A stretch of DNA of 10,552 bases from Solirubrobacterales bacterium 70-9 (GTDB lineage Bacteria > Actinomycetota > Thermoleophilia > Solirubrobacterales > 70-9). Location of the stretch: assembly GCA_001898095.1 (NCBI GenBank), contig MKSH01000079.1, positions 3,121-13,672 on the forward strand, read 5' to 3'. Below, one piece after another: positions 1 to 6,691 of this stretch (positions are counted from its first letter, which is position 1; every line of letters begins with the position of its first letter). A program made the translations under genes and the position numbers. Under the pieces are notes generated by a model. The model saw nothing but the letters and a program-made list of their open reading frames with translations, was not told the DNA's origin and ran no database searches.

Positions 1-90
1 GAGGACGAGATGGACCGGGCGGTCGAGGAGGGCCTGGCCGCGCCCTATCCGTCCACCGACACCGTGCTGGAGGACGTCTATGCCTCCTGA
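1..90 (+). CDS. Thiamine-diphosphate dehydrogenase E1 alpha subunit, C-terminal end (partial)
   Basis: The window opens inside this gene. Frame 1 is open from base 1 to TGA at 88-90 and gives 29 residues ending in DTVLEDVYAS. An acidic helix followed by a 'P-x-P-x-x-x-x-L-x-D-V-Y' type tail is the usual C-terminus of the alpha subunit of pyruvate/acetoin/branched-chain 2-oxoacid dehydrogenases. The next gene, an E1 beta subunit, overlaps this one by 11 nt, which is the standard alpha-beta order and indicates translational coupling. In such enzymes alpha and beta form an alpha2beta2 tetramer that binds thiamine diphosphate and decarboxylates the 2-oxo acid or cleaves acetoin. Only the tail is visible, so the assignment rests mainly on the partner gene. 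Catalytic motifs lie outside the window. Confidence 0.75.
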   Translation, partial: EDEMDRAVEEGLAAPYPSTDTVLEDVYAS

Positions 91-1072
91 GGCGACGACG
101 AGCAGACCGCCGCGCTACCTCGGCGCGGTCCGGGAGACGCTGGCGGCGGAGATGGAGCGCGATCGGAGCGTCGTCGTGATGGGGGTCGACGTCGGCGCCG
201 GGGGCGGCGTCTACGGGGCGACCCGCGGGCTCTTCGAACGCTTCGGGGGCGAGCGGGTGATCGACTCGCCGATCGCCGAGGCCGGCCTGCTCGGGGCCGC
301 GGTCGGGGCGGCGATGGCGGGCCTGCGCCCGGTGGCGGAGATCATGTACATGGACTTCCTCACCGTCTGCCTCGACCCGGTCGTCAACCAGGCGGCGAAG
401 CTCCGCTACATGACCGGCGGCGGGGTCGAGATCCCGATCGTCTTCAGGACCCAGACCGGGGGCGGGCGCTCGAGCGGCGCCCAGCACTCCCAGAGCCTCG
501 AGGCGATGGTCGCCCACGTGCCGGGCCTGAAGGTGTTCCTGCCCGCGAACGCGCGCGACGTCGAGGATCTGCTGAGCGCCGCGATCCGCGACGACGGGCC
601 GGTCGTCTTCGTCGAGAACCGCCGCCTCTACAACCGGACCGATCCCGAATACGAGCGCGAGTCGCTACCGCCCGGGAGGGCGCGGGTGGTCCGCGAGGGC
701 TCCGACCTGACCCTGATCGCCTGGGGGCGGATGGTCGAGGAGGCGGCCCGCGCCTGCGACGAGCAGCTCGCCGATCTCTCGGTCGAGCTCGTCGACATGC
801 GGACGCTGGTGCCGCTCGATCTCGACACCGCGGCGGCGAGCGTCGCCCGCACCGGTCGGGCGCTGGTCGTCCACGAGGCTGCCGAGGCCTTCGGGGCGGG
901 CGCCGAGATCGCGATGCAGCTGACCGAACGGCTGCTGTTCGAGATCGAGGGACCGATCCGCCGGCTCGGCGCGGTGACCGCGCCGACCCCCTACAGCCCG
1001 CCGCTGGAGGCGGCGGCCCTTCCCGGCGCCGACTCGATCGCCGCCGCCGCCCGCGAACTGCTGACGATCTAG
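80..1072 (+). CDS. 2-oxoacid/acetoin dehydrogenase E1 component, beta subunit
   Basis: A 330-residue protein with the full length usual for E1 beta (about 325-335). Residues 12-190 form the transketolase pyrimidine-binding domain. Diagnostic stretches are VMGVDVGAGGGVYG (33-46), RVIDSPIAEAGLLGAAVG with the conserved Glu that activates the thiamine ring, MDFLTVCLDPVVNQAAKLRYMTGG, and HSQSLEAMVAHVPGLKVFLP. The C-terminal transketolase domain follows, with SDLTLIAWGRMVEEA, VELVDMRTLVPLDLDT and ALVVHEA. The ATG at 80 lies 6 nt after GGAGG (69-73) and overlaps the alpha subunit stop. The family usually has Glu where Val36 stands in 'GEDVG'; the consequence is unknown. No E2 or E3 gene is visible downstream. 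Substrate (pyruvate, acetoin, branched-chain or other 2-oxo acid) cannot be settled from sequence alone. Cytoplasmic. Confidence 0.93.
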   Translation: MPPEATTSRPPRYLGAVRETLAAEMERDRSVVVMGVDVGAGGGVYGATRGLFERFGGERVIDSPIAEAGLLGAAVGAAMAGLRPVAEIMYMDFLTVCLDPVVNQAAKLRYMTGGGVEIPIVFRTQTGGGRSSGAQHSQSLEAMVAHVPGLKVFLPANARDVEDLLSAAIRDDGPVVFVENRRLYNRTDPEYERESLPPGRARVVREGSDLTLIAWGRMVEEAARACDEQLADLSVELVDMRTLVPLDLDTAAASVARTGRALVVHEAAEAFGAGAEIAMQLTERLLFEIEGPIRRLGAVTAPTPYSPPLEAAALPGADSIAAAARELLTI

Positions 1073-1095
1073 AAGACCCGCCGAGAGGAAGACCC

Positions 1096-1743
1096 ATGGA
1101 ACTCAAAGACACCTTCACGGTCGATGTCCCGCCCGAGCGGCTCTGGGAGGTGCTCACCGACGTCGAGCGGATCGCGCCGTGCGTGCCCGGCTTCGAGTTG
1201 GAAGAGGTCGAGGAGCCCGACTATCGCGGGCGGATGAAGATCAAGGTCGGCGCGATCCAGATGCAGTACGACGCGACCATCACCTTCGCCGAGCGCGACG
1301 ATGCCGCCCGGCGCGCGGTGCTGAAGGTGAAAGGCAAAGAGCGGCGCGGGCCGGGCGCGGTCGACGCGACGACCACCGCGATCCTCAGCGGCGACGGTGG
1401 GCAGACGACCGCGTCGATGGTCACCGAGGTCCAGGTGACCGGCCGGATCGCCCAGTTCGGCCGCGGCATCATCGCCGACGTCAGCTCCCGCCTGACCGAG
1501 AAATTCGTCGCCAACCTGGAGCAGCAGGTGCTGGCGCCGGCGGGGTCCGCGGCGGAGCCGGAGGAGGCGGTGAACGCTCCCGGGGCCGAGGAGCGCGCCG
1601 CGTCGCCGCCTCCTCCTCCGCAGGCCGCCGGCGAGCCGCTCGACCTGGCGGCTGTCGGCGCGGTACCGGTCCTGAAGCGGGTCGGCCCGGTGGTCGCGGC
1701 GTTCCTCGTCGTCCTGCTGCTGTTGCGGTGGCGATCCCGCTGA
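1096..1743 (+). CDS. CoxG-like SRPBCC protein with C-terminal membrane anchor
   Basis: A 215-residue protein. Residues 1-150 match the CoxG/START-like SRPBCC fold: MELKDTFTVDVPPERLWEVLTDVERIAPCVPG has the 'V...P...W..L.D.......PG' signature of the CO dehydrogenase subunit G family, and the GRMKIKVG and VTGRIAQFGRGII segments are equally typical. Residues about 150-190 are a Pro/Ala/Glu linker, and residues 197-211 (GPVVAAFLVVLLLL) are one transmembrane helix followed by RWRSR, so the globular domain should face the cytoplasm. In Oligotropha, CoxG recruits CO dehydrogenase to the membrane; by analogy this one may tether a partner enzyme. The ATG at 1096 follows AGAGGAA (1084-1090). It sits between E1 beta and the MoxR/VWA pair and overlaps the MoxR start by 16 nt. 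Which enzyme it serves here is unknown. Confidence 0.88.
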   Translation: MELKDTFTVDVPPERLWEVLTDVERIAPCVPGFELEEVEEPDYRGRMKIKVGAIQMQYDATITFAERDDAARRAVLKVKGKERRGPGAVDATTTAILSGDGGQTTASMVTEVQVTGRIAQFGRGIIADVSSRLTEKFVANLEQQVLAPAGSAAEPEEAVNAPGAEERAASPPPPPQAAGEPLDLAAVGAVPVLKRVGPVVAAFLVVLLLLRWRSR

Positions 1744-2597
1744 CCGCTCCCTGGCCAGGTGCCGAGTCGCTCTCGTCGCCGCGGGCGGTGGTCGACGCCC
1801 TGGCCGAGACGGGCTACCTCGCCGACGAGAACCTGGCCGTCACCCTGTTCCTCGGCGCCCGCCTCTCGATGCCGGTCCTGCTCGAGGGCGAGGCGGGGGT
1901 CGGCAAGACCGAGGTGGCGCGGGCGCTTGCCGAGGTCAGCGGCTCGCGCCTCGTGCGCCTTCAGTGTCACGAGGGGATCGACGCCGATTCGGCGCTCTAC
2001 GACTGGGATTACCGGCGCCAGCTGTTGGCCGCCCGCGGCGAGGGCCGGAAGACCGACGAGCTCTACTCACGCGAGTTCCTGCTGCGGCGGCCGCTCCTCG
2101 AGGCGCTCGAGAGCGAGCAGCCGGTCGTGCTCCTGATCGACGAGGTCGACCGCAGCGACGAGCACTTCGAGGCGCTCTTGCTGGAGCTGCTCGCCGAGCA
2201 CCAGGTGACGATCCCGGAGGCGGGGACCGTGCACGCGCGCTGGGCGCCGTTCTCCCTGCTCACCTCGAATCGCACCCGGGAGCTGCACGACGCCCTGAAG
2301 CGCCGTTGCCTCTACCACTGGATCGAGTATCCGAGCCGCAAGCGCGAGCTGGAGATCGTCAACAGCCGTTGTCCCGGCGTCGCCGCGGAGATCGCCGAGC
2401 GGGTCTGCGCCGCGGTCGAGCGACTCCGCGCCGCCGATCTCTACAAGCCGCCCGGGGTGGGGGAGACGCTGGCCTGGGCGCGGGCCCTCGATGCGCTCAG
2501 CGGGCCGGCGGAGCTCGACTCGACGCTCGGCGTGGCGCTGAAAGTTCGCGAGGACGTCGAGCAGGTGCGCGCCGCGGACGTGCTCCAGGGTGCCTGA
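1728..2597 (+). CDS. MoxR-family AAA+ ATPase (CoxD-like)
   Basis: A 289-residue AAA+ ATPase. Walker A is GEAGVGKT (54-61), Walker B LLIDEVD (135-141), sensor 1 is the LLTSN Asn (181), and KRR at 191-193 supplies the likely arginine finger. The overall order and the 'CHEGIDADSALYDWDY' stretch after Walker A are characteristic of the MoxR/CoxD group, which works as a hexameric chaperone with a VWA partner to insert or rearrange metal cofactors. In carboxydotrophs CoxD acts in building the Cu-S-Mo site. The start is set at GTG 1728; the frame is open further upstream, but that region overlaps the well-supported CoxG gene in another frame and has no family similarity. GTG 1788 is an alternative start. 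It overlaps CoxG by 16 nt and the VWA gene by 8 nt, so the three genes are probably translated as a unit. Confidence 0.9.
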   Translation: MAIPLTAPWPGAESLSSPRAVVDALAETGYLADENLAVTLFLGARLSMPVLLEGEAGVGKTEVARALAEVSGSRLVRLQCHEGIDADSALYDWDYRRQLLAARGEGRKTDELYSREFLLRRPLLEALESEQPVVLLIDEVDRSDEHFEALLLELLAEHQVTIPEAGTVHARWAPFSLLTSNRTRELHDALKRRCLYHWIEYPSRKRELEIVNSRCPGVAAEIAERVCAAVERLRAADLYKPPGVGETLAWARALDALSGPAELDSTLGVALKVREDVEQVRAADVLQGA

Positions 2598-3741
2598 GGA
2601 CGCGGTCGAGCGCGAGCGCGTCGCGGTCGGGGTGTCGGCCGGGCTCCTCGCCTTGGCCGCCCGCATGCGGGCCGCGGGCGTCGAGTGCGGGCCCGGGCAC
2701 CTGGTCACCGCGCACCGCGCCCTCGCCGCGGTCGAGCCGGACCGGCGCCGCGCCCGCGTCGCGCTGCGCGCCTCCCTCTGCGCGAGCCGGGATGACATCG
2801 AAGTGTTCGAGCGAGCCTTCGAGGAGCTGTTCGGAGACCGGCCGATCGCCCCGATCGACCCTGGCAAGGGGGAGCCGCAGGCGGCCGGCGGGACCCCCTC
2901 CGGGGCGCTGGGCACCGATGAAGAAGAGGAGGAGGGAGAGGAGCCGGACGGGGAGGAGGCGCACCGCGTCGGTGAATGGAGCGCGATCGAGGTCCTGCGG
3001 GAGAAATCCTTCCGCGCCTACACGCCGCAGGATCGCGAGCTCGCCCGCGACGAGCTCCGCCGCCTCGCCGCCGAGCTGCCGTGGCGTCCCTCGCCGCGCT
3101 CCCGCCGGGCACCCGCCCGTGCGCCCCGCCTCGACCTGCGGCGCACGATGCACGCGGCCGTCCGCCACGGCGGCGATCCGGCGGAGCTCCGTTGGCGCCG
3201 CCGCGGCCGCCGACCTCGACGGCTGGTCTTCGTCTGCGACGTCTCCGGCTCGATGGCGCCCTTCGCCGAGATCGGGCTCGAGTACGTCCATGCGGTGCTC
3301 CGCGCCGGGGCGCCCGCGGAGGCCTTCTGCTTCGGCACCCGGCTGACCCGGATCACGCTCGAGCTGCGGGCGGGCGACGTGGCGGGGGCCTTCGCGGCGG
3401 CCGAGGCGAAGGCGGTCGACCGGGCGGGCGGCACCCGCATCGGCGCCGCGATCGCGGCGCTCAACCGGGAATATCGGCACCGCCTCGGGCGCGGCGCCGT
3501 GGTGGTGATCCTCTCCGACGGCTGGGACCGCGGCGAGCCCGGCCTCCTCGCCGTGGAGATGGCCCACCTGCGCCGGACCTCCCACGCCGTCCTCTGGCTC
3601 GATCCCCATCTGGCCGAGCCCGCCTACGAGCCGCTGACCCGCGGGATGCGCGAATCCCTGCCGAGCGTCCGCGCCGCCTTTCCCGGCGACCGCCTCTCCG
3701 GCCTGATCGAGCTCACCGAGGCCACGCGGGGCCTCGCCTGA
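2590..3741 (+). CDS. VWA domain protein, CoxE-like partner of the MoxR ATPase
   Basis: A 383-residue protein starting at GTG 2590 inside the end of the MoxR gene. The N-terminal helical region (about 1-100) is followed by an acidic low-complexity stretch (about 110-125, mostly Glu), then an Arg-rich segment, then a von Willebrand A domain. The metal-ion-dependent adhesion site is intact: D217-V-S-G-S221, Thr282 in GGTRIG, and Asp310 in LSDGWDRG. This layout is that of CoxE-family proteins, which pair with CoxD-type MoxR ATPases in maturing CO dehydrogenase and related molybdenum hydroxylases. The protein lacks a signal peptide and membrane segments, so it is expected in the cytoplasm. It is the last gene of the string; a 389-nt gap follows. 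The client enzyme is not evident in the window. Confidence 0.88.
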   Translation: MPEDAVERERVAVGVSAGLLALAARMRAAGVECGPGHLVTAHRALAAVEPDRRRARVALRASLCASRDDIEVFERAFEELFGDRPIAPIDPGKGEPQAAGGTPSGALGTDEEEEEGEEPDGEEAHRVGEWSAIEVLREKSFRAYTPQDRELARDELRRLAAELPWRPSPRSRRAPARAPRLDLRRTMHAAVRHGGDPAELRWRRRGRRPRRLVFVCDVSGSMAPFAEIGLEYVHAVLRAGAPAEAFCFGTRLTRITLELRAGDVAGAFAAAEAKAVDRAGGTRIGAAIAALNREYRHRLGRGAVVVILSDGWDRGEPGLLAVEMAHLRRTSHAVLWLDPHLAEPAYEPLTRGMRESLPSVRAAFPGDRLSGLIELTEATRGLA

Positions 3742-3865
3742 CGGGTAAGGGATCGGGCGGAGGGGCGGGGTGCGGGTCCCGGCGGGGAGTCGCGAGGGGG
3801 ACGCCGGGAACTCCGCGTCCCCAAGGGAAGGCGCCACGAGGTGACCCTTCCGTGAGGGCCGAGAT

Positions 3866-3914
3866 GTTGATGGGCCGAAAAGCGCTCTATATCAGCGCTT
3901 TTCGGCCCATCAAC
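3866..3914. terminator. Perfect 21-bp-arm inverted repeat, likely rho-independent-like terminator
   Basis: The left arm is 3866-3886 and the right arm 3894-3914. They are perfect reverse complements separated by a 7-nt loop (CTATATC). The inner half of the stem (GAAAAGCGCT / AGCGCTTTTC) is much more AT-rich than its surroundings. It begins 125 nt after the VWA stop codon. No T-run follows the right arm on either strand, as is frequent for actinobacterial terminators. Because the stem is symmetric it could stop transcription from either side. A repetitive palindromic element is the main alternative. Confidence 0.6.
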
Positions 3915-3948
3915 CTGGGGGCGTCGTGGAGGCATGACGTCTTTCCCC

Positions 3949-3976
3949 GGAAGCGCGCGGGGCCCCGCGCGCTTCC
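3949..3976. repeat. Perfect 28-bp palindrome
   Basis: Bases 3949-3962 are the exact reverse complement of 3963-3976; the arms read GGAAGCGCGCGGGG and CCCCGCGCGCTTCC. As RNA it gives a 12-bp stem with a GGCC loop. It lies 34 nt after the previous hairpin. It could be a second stop signal or a protein-binding site; nothing in the sequence decides between these. Confidence 0.6.
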
Positions 3977-4052
3977 CCTCGGAAGCCTCGCGTCCCCGCC
4001 CCGCCCCCGCTCCCCGCCGTCCGACGTCCACCCCGGGCGACCGGGCCGCAAA

Positions 4053-4066
4053 CCTCCGACCGGAGG
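4053..4066. promoter_or_regulatory. Operator-like palindrome, site 1
   Basis: The core is CCTCCG-AC-CGGAGG within AACCTCCGACCGGAGGGT (4051-4068). It differs by a single central base from site 3 and shares the core with site 2. It ends 64 nt before the GTG of the first SDR gene. The 6+2+6 symmetry suggests a dimeric helix-turn-helix regulator (TetR-like by size); no regulator gene is in the window. Confidence 0.7.
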
Positions 4067-4090
4067 GTGGGCGGCCGGGCGGGGCGCCCG

Positions 4091-4096
4091 TAGCGT
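4091..4096 (+). promoter_or_regulatory. Candidate -10 element for the SDR/hydrolase unit
   Basis: TAGCGT matches the actinobacterial TANNNT -10 pattern and begins 24 nt after the end of operator site 1. The same spacing is seen at site 2. A start near 4103 would leave a leader of about 28 nt carrying the ribosome binding site. No good -35 is visible, which would fit an activator-dependent promoter. Confidence 0.4.
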
Positions 4097-4117
4097 TCTT
4101 CCCAGTCAGCAGATCAT

Positions 4118-4126
4118 CAAAGGAGG
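4118..4126 (+). promoter_or_regulatory. Strong ribosome binding site fixing a GTG start
   Basis: CAAAGGAGG ends 4 nt before GTG 4131. It decides this start for the SDR gene, since the reading frame is open for a long way upstream. Confidence 0.8.
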
Positions 4127-4130
4127 AGCA

Positions 4131-4913
4131 GTGGGACTGGTCGGAGATTCGGCGATCATCACCGGCGGTGCACAGGGAATCGGGCTCGGGATCGCGCGCG
4201 AGCTGATCGCGCGCGGCGCCTCGGTTGTCCTTTTCGACCTCAACGAGGACGCGGTGAACGAGGCGGCCGCGAGCCTCGAGTCGGGCAAGGCGGTGGGCTT
4301 CGCGGGCAGCGTCACCGCGGCCGACGACTGGGCGGCCGCGTTCGACCGCGCCGCGGAGAGCTTCGGTCCCGTCTCGATCCTTGCCAACAACGCCGGCTGG
4401 GCCAGCCTGGCGCTGATCGAGGACCTCGAGGAGTCCGACTGGGACCAGTGCATGGACGTCTGCGCCAAGGGCGCCTTCCTCGGGACGAAGGAGTTCGCGC
4501 GCCGCGCCGACGGTGCCGGTGCGATCGTCAACACCTCCTCGCTGAACGCCGAGGCCGCCACCGACGGCCTCGCCCATTACTGCGCCGCGAAGGCCGCGGT
4601 CAGCCAGCTGACCAAGGTGGCCGCGGCCGAGCTCGCCCCGCGCGGGATCCGGGTCAACGCGGTGGCGCCGGGCATCACCCGCACGCCGATGTCGGAAGGC
4701 GGCTTCCTGGCCGGGCGGATGGGCGAAGAGTTCATCGCCCACACCCCGATGGGCCGCTTCGGCGAGCCCGAGGACATCGCCAGGGCGGTCGCCTTCCTCG
4801 TCTCCGACGATGCCGGCTGGGTGACCGGGGTGACGCTGCCGGTGGACGGCGGCGGACACATCCGTGGACTGCAGAACTACTGGGCGACCATGCAGGAAAC
4901 CACGGCCGCCTGA
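4131..4913 (+). CDS. SDR-family oxidoreductase (classical, NAD-type) with altered catalytic Asn
   Basis: A 260-residue classical short-chain dehydrogenase/reductase. The dinucleotide-binding motif TGGAQGIG spans 11-18, and Asp36 at the end of beta-2 favours NAD(H). NNAG is at 86-89, and catalytic Ser137, Tyr150 and Lys154 sit in NTSS...HYCAAK. APGITRTPM and the C-terminal PVDGGGHIRG complete the family pattern. The fourth member of the usual catalytic tetrad, Asn in 'VNLKG', is replaced here by Cys111 (DVCAKGAF). GTG 4131 is chosen because of the AAAGGAGG ahead of it. It is the first gene of a three-gene unit with an alpha/beta hydrolase (25-nt gap) and another SDR. It probably oxidises or reduces a hydroxyl/keto group of the compound handled by the unit; the substrate is unknown. 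Confidence 0.92.
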   Translation: MGLVGDSAIITGGAQGIGLGIARELIARGASVVLFDLNEDAVNEAAASLESGKAVGFAGSVTAADDWAAAFDRAAESFGPVSILANNAGWASLALIEDLEESDWDQCMDVCAKGAFLGTKEFARRADGAGAIVNTSSLNAEAATDGLAHYCAAKAAVSQLTKVAAAELAPRGIRVNAVAPGITRTPMSEGGFLAGRMGEEFIAHTPMGRFGEPEDIARAVAFLVSDDAGWVTGVTLPVDGGGHIRGLQNYWATMQETTAA

Positions 4914-4938
4914 GCTTGTAACGAACCAAGGAGAATCG

Positions 4939-5865
4939 ATGCCCGAGTCAGTTGAGTTCCAGAGCGGCGGCGAGACGGTCCGCGGCGACTTGTATCTCCC
5001 CGACGGGGAAGGGCCCCATCCGATCGTCGTCATGGCGGGTGGCTGGTGCTACGTGAAGGAGCTGGTCCAGCCGCGGTACGCGGAACTCTTCGCCCAGGCA
5101 GGTGTCGCCGGGCTGGTCTTCGACTATCGCCACCTCGGGGCGAGCGACGGTGAGCCGCGCCAGCACATCGACCCGAACAAGCAGATCGAGGACTACCGCA
5201 ACGCGATCTCCTACGTCACCCGCCAGGACCAGTTCGACGCCGATCGCCTCGGCGTCTGGGGCATCTCCTACAGCGGCGGACACTCGCTGGTGATCGCGGC
5301 GACCGATCGACGGGTGAAGGCGGTCTGCTCGGTGGTCCCGGTGATCGACGGTTGGGAGAACATGCGTCGCGTCCACGGCATGGAAGGCTTCCGCGCCCTG
5401 CGCAAGGCCGTCGAGGACGATCGCGAGGCCCGCTTCGACGGCGCCGAGCCGGGCTACATGGCGATGTCGATCCTGAACGTCGGGCAGGAGCTCTGCACCT
5501 GGCCCTTCCCGGAAACCTACGCCGCCTTCAAGACCCTGAAGGAGACCGTGGCGCCGCGACACGAGCACCGCAACACGATCGCCTCGACCGAGATGCTGAT
5601 GAACTACAGCGTCTTCCCGTTCGTGCCGCGGATCCTCAACGTCTCGGTCTTGATGATCATCGCCGACGAAGACGACCTCACGCTCTGGGACAAGGAGACC
5701 GAGGCCTTCAAGGCGATCGGCAGCCAGGACAAGGAGCTGTTCGTGACCCCGACGGTGTCCCACATGGAGCTCTACAGCGACAAGACCGCGCTCGAGCTCG
5801 CCGCCGAAAAGGCCGCCGAGTTCTTCGAGCGCAAGCTGCTCGCGGCCACGCCGGTCACGGCCTGA
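4939..5865 (+). CDS. Alpha/beta hydrolase (S15/dienelactone-hydrolase-like)
   Basis: A 308-residue cytoplasmic alpha/beta hydrolase. The N-terminal strand pair (VEFQSGGETVRGDLYLP) and IVVMAGGW, the oxyanion-hole region, lead into VFDYRHLGASDG. The nucleophile elbow is GISYSGG (108-114) with Ser110; the second Gly of the textbook G-x-S-x-G is Ser112. The likely acid is in IIADEDD (243-246) and the catalytic His is His275 in SHMEL. Residues about 137-225 form an insert typical of a lid. ATG 4939 is chosen over upstream in-frame starts because AAGGAGA (4928-4934) precedes it and the family domain begins there. It should cleave an ester, lactone or amide bond. Its position between two SDR genes suggests hydrolysis of an intermediate such as a lactone or acylated compound, but this is inference. 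Confidence 0.9.
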   Translation: MPESVEFQSGGETVRGDLYLPDGEGPHPIVVMAGGWCYVKELVQPRYAELFAQAGVAGLVFDYRHLGASDGEPRQHIDPNKQIEDYRNAISYVTRQDQFDADRLGVWGISYSGGHSLVIAATDRRVKAVCSVVPVIDGWENMRRVHGMEGFRALRKAVEDDREARFDGAEPGYMAMSILNVGQELCTWPFPETYAAFKTLKETVAPRHEHRNTIASTEMLMNYSVFPFVPRILNVSVLMIIADEDDLTLWDKETEAFKAIGSQDKELFVTPTVSHMELYSDKTALELAAEKAAEFFERKLLAATPVTA

Positions 5866-5874
5866 GGTGGTCCG

Positions 5875-6669
5875 GTGAGGGGACTCGACGGACAGGTGGC
5901 GGTCGTCACGGGGGCCAGTTCCGGTCACGGCCGCGCCACCTCGCTGCGCCTGGCCGAGGAGGGTGCGGCGGTCGTCTGCGCCGACCTCCGGCCGGGGGCG
6001 CGCAAGGACGGCTTCGAGGCCGATCTCGAGGTCGACACCCACGCGCTGATCGAGCGTGACGGCGGTCGCGCCGCGTTCGTCGAGTGCGACGTCACCGACG
6101 AGGCCTCGCTGCGCGCGGTCGCCGACCTCGCGGTCGAGCGGTTCGGGCGGCTGGACGCCTGGGTCAACAACGCGGGCACCTTCCTCGGGCTGAAGCCCCT
6201 GCTCGAGGAGACGCCGGACCAGTACCGGACGACGATGGAAGTCAACCTCGACGGCACCTGGTACGGCTGTCGCGCGGCCGTCGCCAAGATGCTCGGGCAG
6301 GAGCCGCGCGGTCGCTCGCGCGGCAGGATCGTGAACATCGGGTCGGTCGCGGGCGAGTTCGGCCAGGCCGACATCGGCGGTTACTCGGCCTCCAAGGGCG
6401 CGGTCCACAATCTGACGCGGGCGCTGGCGATCGAGTTGGCCCCGCAGCTGATCAACGTCAACGCGATCGCGCCCGGCTACTTCCCGACCGGGATGAACCG
6501 GGTGTTCTGGGACGACCCGGAAGCGCTGCAGGCGGTCGAAGAACTGCACCCGCTGCCGCTCGGCGTCCCCGCTGACATCGCCGCCGGGGTCGCCTTCCTG
6601 GCCTCCGACGACGCCGCCTTCATCACCGGCACCATCCTGCCGATCGACGGCGGTGTGTTGGCCAAGTGA
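5875..6669 (+). CDS. SDR-family oxidoreductase (classical, NAD-type)
   Basis: A 264-residue classical SDR. The cofactor motif is TGASSGHG (12-19), with His in place of the usual Ile. Asp37 after beta-2 points to NAD(H). NNAG is at 98-101. The full catalytic tetrad is present: Asn124 (EVNLDG), Ser157 (NIGS), Tyr170 and Lys174 (YSASK). A stretch of about 20 residues after beta-2 (PGARKDGFEADLEVDTHALI) is longer than in minimal SDRs and is seen in a subgroup of actinobacterial and proteobacterial enzymes. The C-terminus PIDGGVLAK is family-typical. GTG 5875 lies 9 nt after the hydrolase stop, with GAGGTGG upstream. It is the last gene of the unit; the importer unit with its own operator follows. 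Substrate unknown. Confidence 0.92.
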   Translation: MRGLDGQVAVVTGASSGHGRATSLRLAEEGAAVVCADLRPGARKDGFEADLEVDTHALIERDGGRAAFVECDVTDEASLRAVADLAVERFGRLDAWVNNAGTFLGLKPLLEETPDQYRTTMEVNLDGTWYGCRAAVAKMLGQEPRGRSRGRIVNIGSVAGEFGQADIGGYSASKGAVHNLTRALAIELAPQLINVNAIAPGYFPTGMNRVFWDDPEALQAVEELHPLPLGVPADIAAGVAFLASDDAAFITGTILPIDGGVLAK

Positions 6670-6691
6670 CCCGTTGATCGCTCGCCTGGAC

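Larger units (their letters stand above)
3742..4130. other. 389-nt intergenic region with hairpins and an operator
   Basis: No credible gene is present. A short forward open frame from ATG 3934 runs through simple GC-rich sequence into the next gene and has no recognisable protein content. The region holds a 21-bp-arm inverted repeat at 3866-3914, a perfect 28-bp palindrome at 3949-3976, a short operator-like palindrome at 4053-4066, a candidate -10 at 4091-4096 and a strong ribosome binding site at 4118-4126. It separates the Cox-type gene string from the SDR/hydrolase unit. Confidence 0.8.

Noticed and set aside
1179..1727. Long N-terminal extension of the MoxR gene
   Set aside because: The frame is open, but the extension is Arg-rich, unrelated to MoxR proteins, and overlaps the CoxG gene almost completely; GTG 1728 gives the family length.
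2976..4130. Long upstream extension of the first SDR gene in the same frame
   Set aside because: The extension crosses the VWA gene and the hairpin region; the AAAGGAGG-GTG at 4118-4133 and the family N-terminus fix the start at 4131.
3934..4206. Possible 90-residue protein in the intergenic region
   Set aside because: It has Pro/Arg/Ser-rich low-complexity composition, no ribosome binding site, spans the 28-bp palindrome and the operator, and runs into the SDR gene in another frame.
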